A DNA stretch of 64,000 bases from Rhynchospora pubera (taxonomy: Eukaryota; Streptophyta; Magnoliopsida; Poales; Cyperaceae), in assembly GCA_028095005.1 (NCBI GenBank), contig CM051462.1, positions 171,563,955 to 171,627,954 of the forward strand, read 5' to 3'. A program made the position numbers and the translations under genes. This document shows, piece after piece, positions 33,623 through 46,823 of the stretch (within the stretch, counting starts at the first letter, position 1; each line of letters opens with the position of its first letter). The notes below the pieces were generated by a model. That model worked only from the letters and a program-made list of their open reading frames with translations. It was not told the DNA's origin and made no database searches.

Positions 33623-36260
33623 GGGAAAATTTTTTCTGTACCCCTCAAAATTGAAGAAATATAGGATTTGCCCTCCGAAAGTTAAAACTCCTAATTTTGC
33701 CTTCCTGAATTTGGGACGTCTTCTATATTTACCCCTCTGCCATATTTTCTAATATAAATAAGATTAAAATAATAAAACTAAAAATTTCGGACCTTTTTAC
33801 CCTTGTTCGAATCTAGACCCAGTCGATCAAACTAACCTATTCGATCAGACTTAACCCCATTCAAACCCATTTCTTCTTCTTCTTCTTCTTCTTCTTCTTC
33901 TTCTTCTTCTTCTTCTTCTCTCCACTCGTTCTTCTCCTCTCCGAGCCTCCGCCTCCTCTTCCCTCTCTCGGCTCTCGTCTCTCTCTCTCTCTCTGGAAAA
34001 GGAAATCGAAAAGCAAGCAGAGAGACGAGAGACGAGTGCTCTTTGTCGCTGCCTGATTGGGATCCAAGGGTGCACAGTCAGTGAAGGGAAAAATAATAAA
34101 AAATCGACCTGCCAATGAAGAGAGCACTGCCCGCCCTGAAAAAGAGTAACCCTCCGCTCATCTCTTCTCTTTCCCACCGCGATCACATCGACTTCGACAC
34201 ATCTCCACTCCGCTCTCTCGGAAGCACGACGGGCTGCCTCCTCTACCCAATTTCTTCTTCTTTCCCACGAAACATACATACATGCTTCCTCGCTACCCCT
34301 TTCTTCGTTTCAATGCTTTTTAACATATCTGATGTCTCCTAAAATAGCAATTTTGAGGGTTTATGTGAAAAATCTGTGGACTAGCGGGTCAAATCTAAAT
34401 GTCAATTTGTCTGCAATTTTTTTAGGCTTCACCGATGCATATGAGTTAGCCACTAGCTGTAGGAAATGCATATTGGAGTGCTAATTGGATGGTGAAGTAT
34501 GGTGAAAAGGACGTAGTTTGCCTGCAATCTGGCACATGTTATAGGTCTGATCTGATAGCAATTCAGTGATCTGTAGTTTTAATTTCTTTGTAATTTTGTA
34601 ACACGAACGTTGTTTCAAATGTTATTTCAATTATGCATCTTAATTTCAATTCAGTGACTTGTAGTTTTAATTTCTTTGTAATTTTGTAAAGTGGACGTTG
34701 TTTTAAATGTTATTTTTCAAATCTGTATCTTAATTTCTTTATTACTTGATGTTAGGAAAAGGCTAAAGATTGGTACATGTAATCGGTATAAGATATTTGG
34801 TACATGTTAAAGCTCCTGTTGAAGCATCTAGTACACTTCGTATTACACTTCGTTAGCATTGAAAACATGTATAACCAATACAGAGTACAAAAGCCATGTA
34901 TCATAAATATAAGTACAAAGCCATGCCTCATAAAAACGTGGTACAATAGCCATGAAATCTCTAAACAATCAGAAAAGGAAAAATATGATCACCTCTTTAA
35001 TTAAACACATGAATCTCAAAATAAATCACATATCTAAAACTAATTACTTCATACAAGCATCACACTAATTAATTGCTAATTAGAGCTACAAATTTGGTCA
35101 AATCAGCCAGTAATCTGATCAATTTCAGCTACAAATATGTGTGAAGCTCAAGCTTACATGAATCTCTAATTTCTGTTTCAAGTTCCACAGCATTCCTGAA
35201 AAGGAAAAATGAATTAACTAAACAAAAAATAATAGAAGAGTTCAACACTAATTGCCACAATCAATTGGCCCATAATTCATCAAAATAAGTATTAAATAGC
35301 ATATGCCAAAAAAATGACAGTATCAACTCAGTGACAAAAGAGCATAATAAGTCGAACAAATGTAGGACAGTACATGTCCACAACAACTAATATTTGAACT
35401 GAATTTATCCAGCTTTGTAACCAGCTAACAGAATTGTCCATAACAGCATAGTACCTCTTAAATCCCTCTTTCTTTTTAATTACTGGATCCTAGTTTCAGG
35501 TTCTACCAATTGTTACTGATATAGTTATGTACTTATCTACCTATAAAATTACCAAAAATTATAATTAAAGAAAAAGCAGACATACCAGTATGAGTCTAGA
35601 ATTTTCTGCCGTTTTAAAAGCTCGCACCTATGTATTTTGATCTGCCATCTCAGCATGAGGCACCTCATGGTCAAGATCAACCCACGTGTCGCGCAATCTC
35701 TGCCGTTCAGGTACACTCCTTGTTGTCCTTCGTCGTCTTCTTCCAACCCATCCCTTCCTCATGGAACTGCCATCGATCTCTCCAAGAATATGAATCCTCT
35801 GCGAGTGAGAGAGGATAAGAAAAGGAAGCGAAGGAGGATCAGTTGGCGGAGGGAGGAGGCAAGCGGCGGATCAGGCGGCGACGGAGAGCACTCGTCTCTG
35901 CTTGCTTTTCGATTTCCTTTTCCGGAGAGAGAGACGAGAGCCGAGAGAGGGAAGAGGAGGAAGAGGCTCGGAGAGTGAAGAACGAGCGGAGAGAAGAAGA
36001 AGAAAGGGTTTCAATGAGTCACGAATGGGTTAAGTCTGATCGAATAGGTTAGTTCGATGGATTGGGTCTGGATTCGAACAAGGGTAAAAAGGTCCGAAAT
36101 TTTCAGTTTTATTATTTTAATCTTATTTATATTAGAAAATATTGTAGAGGGGCAAATATAGAAGACGTCCCAAATTCAAGAGGGCAAAATTAGAAGTTTT
36201 GACTTTTGAGGGGCAAATCCTGTATTTCCTCAGTTTTGAGGGGTACAAAAAAAATTTTCC
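33623..36260. mobile_element. Non-autonomous MULE with ~430-bp terminal inverted repeats
   Basis: Left arm 33623-34060 and right arm 35815-36260 are reverse complements with modest divergence. The outer ends are GGGAAAATTTTTTCTGTACC and, mirrored, GGAAAATTTTTTTTGTACC. Flanking 9-mers TTTTTTTTA and TTTTTTCTA would be a target duplication with one mismatch. The arms include a stretch with a 5'-UTR look (CTT repeats at 33868-33920 on the left, GAAGAAG at 35993 on the right, then CTCTCGGCTCTCGTCTC-type sequence). The 1.7-kb interior has no transposase and no convincing gene. A short interior word (CTAGCGGGTC..ATCT.AATGTCA, 34382) recurs at 53421. Confidence 0.8.
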
Positions 36261-36780
36261 TTTTTTCTAACAAGGCCACTTTCAAACTTATTTAGAATTT
36301 TTGATGAATGATAAAACTAAACCTATGAATTTTCAGTTTAAAACAGAATCGAATTTCAGAAATTGTAATTTTACAAGATAAGCCAAGGTTAATTAGAAAT
36401 GCAAGAACTCAACTCAATTTGAACAAATACTTTTCCAGTAATTTCTTTTAGTAACATGGAAAATTATATGTGCAAAAAGTAGTGATATTTATATACAGGT
36501 CCAAAAAAAGAAGAATTCGATTGAAATGAAATCATCATAGAAAAGCTCAATTTTTGTTTGAAATATCCAGCCAGAAATAATTGTTTCAAAGAACCCAAAG
36601 AAATTACAAATTATGAATAACTTTGTTGGTTTAAACATTTTCTCTCGATTTGCCGATTTGCAAAACAACACCAAACCTATCGACTAACATATCCATTTAG
36701 TGTTTTATAGCTAAATTACTTGAAGAATGAATTAAAGCAACTGTGGAACAAGTTTTGGAGCTTCAAGAGACTGCATTAGA

Positions 36781-38545
36781 TTAGTTCCGTGCGTCGAGTT
36801 TCGCTCGACGATATTGGTTTTTATGTATTGTAAATAATACATGAAATGTTATGACTTTTTTTGTTGTAAGTATATAGATCATTCTTAATAAAATGGTTTT
36901 AATGTAAAGTAATTTTCTAAAGTATATTTCATATAAGAAAATTAATTTGATAAATTGATTTGACCAGGATATAACAATAATAATACTTAAAGCATTTTGG
37001 TAATATAATCATTTTCACCTGAAAAGTTGTACACAATATAAACAATTTACACACAATATGCATCTAAAATAGCATACATAATATAATAAATTTACACATA
37101 ATATGCATCTTTAATAGTGCACACATATGATAAATTTACACACAAATCTTTAATACTACACACTTGTAAATTTACAATTTTTTTCTTAATGATTCATCTG
37201 ATATTTCAATAAAAAAAATTTTTATGGACGAACATAATAAAATTTTTTGAAATACATTAATAGTGTTATGAATTATTAGTCTATATTCAATGAATGAGTC
37301 CCAAAATATTCTTTACTCTAACTATATAAATATCTCATCTCTTTCTTAAAGTACTATATATAGTTTTAAATATAATAATATATTATTTTTATTTGAAATA
37401 TATATTAAAAAATGATTGTTATGTTACTTAAATTCTAACAAAAGAAATGGTGCGATTATGTATTTTAAATTTTCCTTCTTTTTTAACTTATCATTAAGAA
37501 ATCGTAATTATCGAAATTAAATAAAAAGAAAAAAAATGTGCAATTGTGTATGATAAATTGCACATTTTATTTTAAATTATTAAACAAATCATTGATAGGT
37601 TAATTAAATATTAATAAATGAAAGAGTGCGAATGTGTAGTATATATTTAATGAATGGGTGCCAATGAAAAGATGCATATTTTAACATAAATTTCATAAGG
37701 CGTCATTTATGTGATACCTCTGGAAAGGATGCAATCAAGTGGATGTTTTAAAGGATGTGATTGAAAAGGTGTTATGTATGGTCCTGAAAGATGCGAACGA
37801 AATGGTGCCTATTTTAACATATATTCCATAAGGTTTTATTTGAGATATATTTTTTCAAATGATACAATCCATGAAATGCCTTAAAGGGTGCGATTTAAAA
37901 GGTGTTTCTCCAAAGGATGCAATTGTGCACATTTTATTTAAAATTATTATTACTAATTGGAAAAGAAACTTTTAAATTGCACCCTTTAAGGCATTCAATT
38001 GATTGCATCATTTGGAAAGATATATCTCAAATAAAATCTTATGGAATATGTGTTAAAATAGGCACCTTTTCGTTCACATCTTTTGGGACCATACATTTCA
38101 CCTTTTTAATTGCATTCTTTTAAAACATCCACTTGATTTCATCATTTGGAGAGGTATCATATAATTGACATCCTTCGAATTTAAAAGGTGCTTCCTCTGA
38201 TATGTTTTATGTTGAAGCATCCGATCTCACATATAGAGCGTTCTATAAAATAATTTTGAATCCATTGATAATTTTCAATATCGATAACACTTTGTATAGC
38301 ACCTCCTTAAATACCAAAATAAAAAGTATTTTTTTGAACGAAATGTAATATTGTAATTAAATATTTTTAATAATTTTAAAGATTTTAATATTTTAAAAAT
38401 TATATATTGTCTATAAAATTGTTGGCCAAAATGCATAAATACGAAAAAAAATGTTGGAAATGTCTTTTCATATATTGAAATTGAAATGATCTAGGGAAAA
38501 AAAGTTATTTATTGCATAAAAGTAAAAATATTACCCTTACTATCT
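36781..38545 (-). mobile_element. Helitron-like element
   Basis: The minus-strand 3' end is hairpin CGTCGAGCGAAACTCGACG (36792-36810), then 7 nt, then CTAA (36781-36784). The suggested 5' end AGATAGTAAGGGTAATA (about 38528-38545) resembles common plant Helitron starts but lacks a clean 5' TC. No Rep/helicase is present. The interior is AT-rich and contains the fold-back array at 37690-38190. Confidence 0.45.
37690..38190. repeat. Fold-back array of GGATGCAATCAA-type words
   Basis: The left arm (37720-37880) and right arm (37985-38150) are reverse complements. For example AAGTGGATGTTTTAAAGGATG mirrors CATTCTTTTAAAACATCCACTT. The words are related to those at 30955-31150. Confidence 0.65.
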
Positions 38546-40632
38546 AGTTTGTATAAGTTTGAGTTCTGATTTTTAAATTTCGTTCAATTTGATAGTTTTT
38601 TTTTCCTATTGAATTTGAAAATTTTCCCCTTTCTCTAATTTGAGTTAAATTCCTTAACTCCTTTGGTTCTGTTATTAAGCTTTGTGTCGTGTGAATGATT
38701 GTATCTTTGATTTGTGCTTGTAACTCATTTATTGGTGGTTTTATTAACAGCTTTCCAGTTGTACCGACTCATCATTCATTATTAGCCTCGTTCCTTGCCG
38801 TTGACTGATACTTTGTGAACTTATAATGCGTATTTGTTTAATATATGGTTTAATTGTACAACCCTTGTACTGCTCCATGCTCTTCTAGTACACATTCTTG
38901 TAAAAGTTCCAGAGTTTCTTCTTGTCTCAATGTTTACAGTAATACGTGAACTTAATATTCTGGTAATTCCAGAGTTTATTGCTAACAATTCCAGGGTCTG
39001 GGTTAATCTTACGGATCGTGGCACTAAAAATTTTGCAAGTTTTACTTAGATATTTAATTTTACTTTAATCAATTCATTTCAACGATTGCCAAAATATCAG
39101 TGCAACTGTGCAAGTCAGGATAAATTGCTGTATCTGATATTGATTGGGTAAAATGAAATTTTAATTTTTTTTTTACTTTTGAAATAGATGGCATAACTCA
39201 ATGTCAAGGAAGCTGAAGAATATCAAATGAAATAAAAGAAAAAATGTGATCTCAATTGTATTGAAGCTGCACCTATGGTCCTGAGCATGATCACTAGTTT
39301 CAGTTTTGCCCATTCAGACTTGTTCATTTTGTTTTAAAAATATTTTTGCTGTCATACATTTGAGATGCATTTATAGACGACTATATGGAAAGTAGAAGAA
39401 TATATTATATTTTGTGTATAGTCAAACTGCAACAAAGAAGATCTAGTTCGTTTGATATTTCAATGTTGTAATTGTTAAGCCTTAACTAGATATTAATTAA
39501 TCATTTTTCCTAATTTCAGGATATATTTTTAAGTAAATATGTATGTATTGAGCCACCTCTCCAAATGTATGCTAAAGTAGCAATGCACGTATGCCTTTTA
39601 AATTCTCAACTTGATGCTTTTATTATACTATACTCCATGAGTAATTTACTTCTACTGAGTAACGTTCTTTTCAAATTGTATCGGATGCTTGATTGAAACA
39701 AGCTTGTTTGTAAACTGTATTTTTTTTTTTACTGATTAATATTCATTTATACTCAACCAGTATCAAGTTAGGTGGCAACTTGTAATTTCTATGTTACTTG
39801 AAATAATTTATGTAATTCTAAATGCATCAAAAAAACATGAGGGAACCTGTTACCGTCTTAAATTTTTAATGCAAGAGAGAGAGACTGAGCCTAGAAAGGA
39901 CGCCAGCAGTCCCACTATATTGGCATTTTCCAGCTTATTTTAATTTGTTATTCGGCTTGTGCAAGGACCATACAGAAAAGTCCACTGACACGAGACCAGG
40001 AAGATTTAATTAATTAAAAGATGAGGGCATAATGACACCTCATACTAAATAAAATGAGAAAAGCGTGGTGTGCATAACACAATGCATACTCTGCCATGAA
40101 TTGGCAATGTACTGACATTTTCCTTTATGAAAGAATAATGGTTGTCAAATTGCAAATAAAAACAACCATGGCTTGTAGTATCCAACAAACAAAATAGGTT
40201 CTAATAATTGTAAAATTTATAATAAGAGCAGTTCTGGACTAACGAGTCGATGACATGATTTAACATAAGTTAAACAATATTAATGACAACTAGTAAATTG
40301 TATCTTTCCCGAAAGTAAAAACAGGTCTACAAAATTGGAACTAGTAGAACAGTCTGAGCTTATAGTTGCCTCTTCTTTAGAAAAGACATACATGTACACA
40401 GGCAATTAAATAACAAGCTTTTTTTATCTATCCTAAAATCCACATTTCTGTTGTATCGACATCCTGAGAAAATCAGTGCCTTTACATACTACAACCAATC
40501 TCTACAGTGTGGGCCACAGTATCCTGTATTTAACTATATATACTATGTACATCCCCCCACCCCAACTCCCTCAAACACCACCATGTGGCCACATAGAATT
40601 AGCAGGAATCGAAGATATAGAATACTAATACA
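38546..40632. other. Spacer downstream of gene D, no gene seen
   Basis: AT-rich, with short direct repeats near 38900-38990 (TTCCAGAGTTT twice). No domain and no transposon end was recognised. Confidence 0.3.
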
Positions 40633-42921
40633 TCATATACTAGTATTAGGTGTAGTTGAGCTGCTCTTCCACCTTTCCATGACAGTAACAGGAGAAAAAA
40701 TTGCATCACTCTTTAACAAGTGAGCTTCTTCCTTTGCCGAGTTTTCCTTTCCAAATTTATCTTCACTCTGGCCCCCTTTTTCTATTACTTTTAGTGCTTC
40801 CAAAACCTCCTTAATAGATGGCCTCATATCCCTATCAGACTGCAAGCACCGAAATGCCAACTCAGCTACCAAAGAAACCATCCGCCTCATCTCCCAATTT
40901 GACTGGAACCCAAGATTAGGATCTACCAAATCATCCAGCTCGGACCTCTGTATCTTGTTTAACGCCATGTTAGCCAGGTTTATCTCATCTCTGCTCCTGT
41001 TCATATCCACAGCTGGCTTTGATGATATCAACTCCACCAAGACCACTCCAAAACTGTACACATCACTTCTATCAGTTAGTTGGTAACATTGGTGGTACAC
41101 TGGATCAACATACCCAGGTGTGCCCTGAGGGACAGTCGACACATGACTCACATCCAACGGGAATAAACGTGACAAACCAAAATCACCGACCTTGACATGA
41201 AACCCATCATCTAGTAGTATATTATTTGTTTTTACATCTCTATGAATAATTTGGGGTTCAATTGCATGTAAGTATGCCAATGCATCAGCTGTCTCAATAG
41301 CAATTGCCAGACGAACTGGCCAGCTAAGTGCATTCTCACAAGACCGGGGCCCATGGAGGTGGTCGGCAACAGTACCATTGGAGACATACTCATAAACAAG
41401 AAGCAGCTCACAGCTTGTGCGAGCAGTGCAGCCATAGAGGCTGACAAGGTTGCGATGGTGAAGACGAGAGAGAATGTCGACTTCATTCATGAATTGCTCG
41501 GCTCTCTTGTAGCTGTTCTGGTAGAGGCGCTTCACAGCAACTATTCGTCCATCTCTTAGTTTCCCTGAATACGACAAAAAGAAGAATCAAGATATCAGTC
41601 AATGAGTACTTGGGCTCAGTCTACATTTCCAAAATATAACCAAATCTCCCACATACATAAAAAAAAAAAAAAACACAGAGCAAATCTGGTTGCCTCAACC
41701 TGTCCAATGGCAATAGATGCATGGCTCGACAAGCTATCAATCTATGTTTCTAGATTGCTAAGATAAATTAACTCTTTCTACTGCAACTAACAAGCTCAAA
41801 ATTATCTAGTACATCAACAAGGTAAAGATGTCTTTGGAATGATATCTATAGCATGATTTCCACCATTATGGTGTGACTAAATATCAGCTAAATTAAAGAA
41901 ATTCCTTAAATTAAAAAGTGTATACAAAAGATACCAAAATATTTCTTTTATTATTCCTGATGCAGCCCACAACAATTATTGACAATGAGGAAAAAAACAT
42001 TACAAACGAAAAATATCGGAAAACAGGAAGTGATGATACCTCTATACACAGTTCCAAACCCACCATCGCCAAGTTCTTTTGATGGACTAAATCTATCAGT
42101 TGCCTCCTCAAGTTCCTCATAAGAGAAGATCTGAGTGGATTGCGATCCAGCCATCTCTAGGTCATGAAAGTATTGGTCAGAAGAATCTCTTGGTGTGAGA
42201 AGCAGTGAGGATGATGAGACCCACTTCAGCTTCTTTCGCTTACACAGGAGCAGACAGGCACAACATGCTACAAGGAAGCCACCTACTCCTACTGATATAC
42301 AAACTGAGGAAAACGAAATAACAAGCAAAAATAGTTATTATAAAAATGTTATTAATGATGATTAATAATAATTATTAATAGTTATTAATAATTTGTTGTA
42401 GACATCAAAGAAAGCTTTTCTTCATTGGGCAAGAAAGTTGCGAATTTGAGATATTTGTCATACTACCAGTCACTGGCAATGTCAAAGAGGCACAATCGAT
42501 AGCTGATAAGTGATACCTACTTACAGTTCAGCAGCTGACATTAACTAAGAATAAAGGGAAAAAAAATTTGGTCCACCTCATCTAGAAGGACCGACAAAAA
42601 ATATATATATAAATCAAATAAAGCAAACAAAATAGTTTCTTGAAAAACATTTTGTCGCCCTCAGCAGGCAATATGCATCATTGTGGTCCATGAACAACAT
42701 GAAGTACAGAAATTGCCCTCAAATTCTGTTATTTAACTAATTCACAACAATAAGGACTACATAGACCAAGTTATGCATTGGACCAAAAATAATTCCAAAA
42801 GAGTATATATATATAGATACAAAAAGATTTGTCATCAAGGAGAAGATCTTCAATGACAGATGAGGCAAAAAGAGAGTATACTTGCCTATTAAAATTGTCT
42901 TCTTTGTATCCTCTTTCTTAA
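40633..42921 (-). CDS. LRK10L: LRK10L-type kinase, copy D: micro, TM and kinase exons
   Basis: Exons 42921-42886 (36 nt), 42303-42040 (264 nt) and 41564-40633 (932 nt), all phase 1 and open. The TM helix (TILIVCISVGVGGFLVACC) is followed by CKRKK. GDGGFGTVYRG, VAVKRLYQNS, HRDVKTNN, DFGLSRLF and GYVDP are all intact, so this half encodes a full RD kinase close to copy C. The micro-exon donor is GCAAGT. It needs an upstream ectodomain exon. The adjacent one (43089-43763) is broken, while the exon at 46824-47586 has the right phase. Joined to the latter, the product is 664 aa, the usual size for the family. Confidence 0.85.
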
Positions 42922-43088
42922 CTGCAATTTAAGAAAAATAAACAACTCACCGTGAATAGTTACAGCCTAAAAGTTAAATTACAAAAAAAAAATATTGCAA
43001 GAATAACCTTTAGAAGTGTAATGACTTAACAAAGAACAATTAATATAGTTATAGCAGCTAATGCAAAAGAACTATTGAAGGTCTAAAC

Positions 43089-43763
43089 CTTCACAAGGTG
43101 GATTTTTGCAATGTAGGGGTGCTTGGCGCTCATATGCAGCGCAATCAAGAAGAAGTGAAGGATCATTCGTAAATGAAGCTGACAAAAGTGTGAGACCTCC
43201 AGTTTGATTGTCAAAAGAAAATGTCCACTCAAATGAGAGAGACTGAGAGTTAGAACAATTAGCTGGAGAGTGCATGTAACTTATCACAGATGAACAGTTC
43301 AGATCATGCTTTTTGCAAAAATCATCTGGTAGGTATTTAGTTTCACGATCACACCTGATAGAAAAGAAAAGCATGTTTAGCATGCTGTAATACTGAAAAT
43401 CAAGGTAATGTATGGAGGGTTCAAATTTGAAGAAGGCGCTGAGACAGTTAGAGTGTATCATGGACTTGCTAAGATCGCTGTCTTCAAAAACAAGTGTATT
43501 GCTTGTATATGAAATGACTTACAACTGAAACCATAGAGGAGACTTAAATAGATAGATAACAGGAACAGCATCATGGCATCCAATCTTTAATGAGCGAAGA
43601 GCATGAGGTTCATAACATATGTCATTTGCAAAACTATAATCAAAGGAGAAAGGAAACTGGATTTTAATAGTGCTGTTACAAGGAAGTGATGATTGACAGG
43701 CCCCAGAAGCACAAGGGAAGAAGAAGAGAAGGACAACAACAAACGTATAAATGAAGCAATCAT
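43089..43763 (-). pseudogene. Broken ectodomain exon of copy D
   Basis: It aligns along its length with the first exon of C (LPCNSTIKIQFPF, LWFQL, DLSKSMIHSNC, CDRETKYLPDDFC, LTLLSASFTNDP) and ends in a phase-1 donor GAAG|GTTTAG. Two lesions are present. TAA at 43521-43519 replaces the GAA of C's LWFQLENIS. The only plausible ATG (43763) is in a different frame from the mature part, so the signal peptide is frameshifted; no other ATG precedes it in the right frame. A protein from this exon alone would stop near codon 35 or lack a start. Lesions are described, not repaired. Confidence 0.85.
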
Positions 43764-44099
43764 CAGAGGGGAGAGAAAAAGGAAAAATCAAACAAAAGAA
43801 CAAAATAAAACAATGGGAGTAGAACAAAATAAGACAACTTATTAAGACGAATAAAAAAATGAAATGAACTGAAGTAAGTGGTCGTTCTTCAAAGAAAAGA
43901 GAAGAAATGGCTAGACTAGAAAGGAAGTAACTACTGTAGTAACAGGTCTATCAAGTTAGCGACACTAGAAAGGAAAATTTTTCCTCCATGACATAAAGCA
44001 TGTAAAAGCAAAGTTATATATAGAAATTCAAAGAAATTAGGCTTGAAAAGACTAGAAGATCGCATGCAGAAAAATGAAAGAAGAAACTGTGCACTATGT

Positions 44100-44240
44100 T
44101 GAGCTTAAAATGTAGCTGACTAAGTCAAAGTCTTCTATTGCCACAATCTGAAAAGTCACCATCGATTTTTAGGAGGATGAATTCTTATATCATATTTACT
44201 TCATAGCTAACAGTCTATTATGCTATTGATTATGTTGTTC
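44100..44240 (-). promoter_or_regulatory. W-box promoter block of copy D
   Basis: GACTAAGTCAAAGTCTTCT (44118-44136) gives TTTGACTT on the gene strand, ~355 bp upstream of the old start. It is shared with A (10166) and C (30207). It may now serve nothing if transcription starts at exon E. Confidence 0.5.
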
Positions 44241-44244
44241 ACTA

Positions 44245-46823
44245 ACTAATAGAAGCAAACAAAAAGGCCAACAATATGCAGACACATGCAAGGTCTTAAT
44301 ATGCATCTGAACATAATAGAATATTTCAAGGATGCTTTTGAAAAGCAGAGGTATTTAAAACACATAAGGAACCATAATATGTGAAGCTAACCTAACAGAA
44401 AGAGCTTTGAAAAACCCTTTAGAAACACTAAATCGGATAATTCTTTTTCCCAATTATTTTGGATTTCATGCAGAACCTGTAGACAAACAAATACGAAATA
44501 AGTGGTCTTTTCAGGAAGTGAAACACAATTTTTTTCATCTTATTCTGTTCAATTTACTCAACTATCAATACATACTATACAGAGCTGGGTCTATCTTAGA
44601 TTCTTAGTTCTTTGTGGGATATAATTCAACTTCTGTGGCTCAATCTTTATATCTTGATCTTGCTTAATTATAATTTTACTGATGATTATAGCCCAAGTGA
44701 GGCTCTCAACAACAAAGTTGCTTCGTCAGAAAAAGAAAGTTAAAAGTTGAGCAGAACCCATCAAAGATTTAGTACATTTGATACCCACTGATTTTATACC
44801 TAATGAATCAGATCTGCTCTGTACCTGAGATAACTTAGTGAACCCTAATTTTAAATTTGTGTTGGAGTTAACTGAGTTCTCCATTTTCATCCCACAAGCG
44901 CCCTACAATCGGATAACGCTCCAGAATTTTTCCATGCATCTGGTTACTGAATGGCTTATTTTGAGCGGACATTCTAATAAAATTCTCTCAGTAAAGGAGT
45001 GACTATGTTAGACAACTAAAAATAAATAAAAGATTCGGATGCTAGAGTTGAGCCATAGGATGTCGACCTTGAAAGACATAAGATATAATTTTAAAGTCTA
45101 AGGAAGATAAAGTTCCTAGTTAATATATTGGTTTAATAATGTCTTTTACCAAAACAAGGTTCAATACGGTCATTTCTACAAAGCTGGGAGTAAAACCCAA
45201 TTTTTACCTAGATGCTATTTTGAAGTTTTAGACTATAATTAGATTTAGTCAGAAAACTCAAAAGAGAGTAGGTAACACAGAAAATAATACAATTAAATTC
45301 AAATAAGTAAATTAGCTCAACCTGTTCTGCTACATAGAAGTGCTGAACTTTGCCTTTAAAAGATACAATAGTAAAGCCTGCCAAAAATAACCTGACCTAT
45401 GGGCTTCAACTTGGCCCATAAAACTGGAGGCTATTCCACAAATACTACAATAAAACCTAAGTAGCCTAGAAGCACATAGACTTACCTATTATGTTCCAAC
45501 CCAATAAGCAGAACTCAATAAATGATACAATTAATGTCGTCATACGTACTCAACTGTGGGGGTGGGTATATACTACCTAGGGCTCCGTTTGGATTCCATT
45601 TGGAAAGAAAGGAAGAAGAAATAAGGGAATAAATTTATTATAAACAATCCAAACTCTTCACAAAATTACACACTTCCCAATACTTCTTCCCACTTCTTCC
45701 CTTCTTCCCTTCTTCCCAGACCTTATCCAAACGGAGCCTAGATGAAACATCGAGGGCTGAGAGCAGTCTAATACCATCTAGGTGCATAGTCATGTATTTC
45801 AAAAGGATAACTTCTATCAGATATCATTAAACTTAACCTCTATTTGTTTATACACATTCAAGTTACAATTATCTAATTTAGGCGCTGAACTTTTAAGTTC
45901 TATCCAAATTAGGTCAACATTTCCATTTTATACTGAAAATACACATGAGTCATGAAGTATTCGTACAAAAATTGAGACAATATAGAAAAAAATATATATT
46001 TGAAAAGGTTTTCAGACTAATCAATACTAATACGAAATCAGTCACTTCACATGACAAATTCTGACTATTTGAGTTAAAAACTATAGTTTAAACTAATTAT
46101 TGTCCCGTTTGAATTGAAAATGGTGACAATAATCCAAAAGGAGTGACAAGAAAAACAAGAAGTTGAGTACTGAAAAAACAGCGAAGGGATAGTTGAGATA
46201 CCCATTCCAAAAGGTAGACAGCAAACTTTAATTTATCATTGATCAGAAGTATAATCAAGTATTGTCTCTAGCTTTTTCTAGATAGTCCTTATCTAGTGTA
46301 TCCAAAATGTATTGTCTCTAGTTTGCCTTATAAAAAAGTAAGAATGCTAGCACAGATTTCTACGATTAGAATTGGTCAATTTGTCAAAGAACCGTGGAAA
46401 GTGCAAGTAAATATGGCATGGTGATTCAATTTGAAAAGGTGATCAGAATGCAAAAGTGGAATCTGATCCTTACAATGCTGGCGAGTATTCCTACTAGCGA
46501 GTTCGATTTACCTGACGTAATCAAATCAATAGACTCATTTAACAAATTCCAATTGTGTAAGCACTTACACAACTAAAATGATTGATCCCAGCACTAACAA
46601 AACAAAGTGAGGTTGGGACCTTCAGTGCGTACCTACTATCACTATGCAATGGACGTGTAAATTAGGCAAAAAAAAAAGTTGGATTAGGCAAAAAATGGTA
46701 TGCCAGGTGGAGTTGCTTTTGGATCTGGATCAGCTCTAACAATCTAAGGACCGCATACAAAAAAATACTACTTTTGAAAATAAAAACAGCGGAAAAAAAA
46801 AGTAAAAAGAAAATAGTAATTAC
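44245..46823. other. Possible intron between exon E and the D exons
   Basis: No kinase or transmembrane exon lies in this interval, so exon E has no private downstream partner. It contains one Tourist-like MITE (45581-45738). The short frames at 44407 and 46394 are unsupported. Confidence 0.4.
45581..45738. mobile_element. Tourist-like MITE (TSD TAG), inverted orientation
   Basis: 158 bp, termini GGCTCCGTTTGGAT and ATCCAAACGGAGCC. TAG duplications lie at 45578-45580 and 45739-45741. The core is the reverse complement of the copies at 30356 and 48865. Confidence 0.9.

Noticed and set aside
33851..34279. Arg/Glu/Lys-rich frames in both strands
   Set aside because: Translation of CTT/CTC simple repeats in the MULE arm; the mirrored arm gives the same artefact at 35843-36052.
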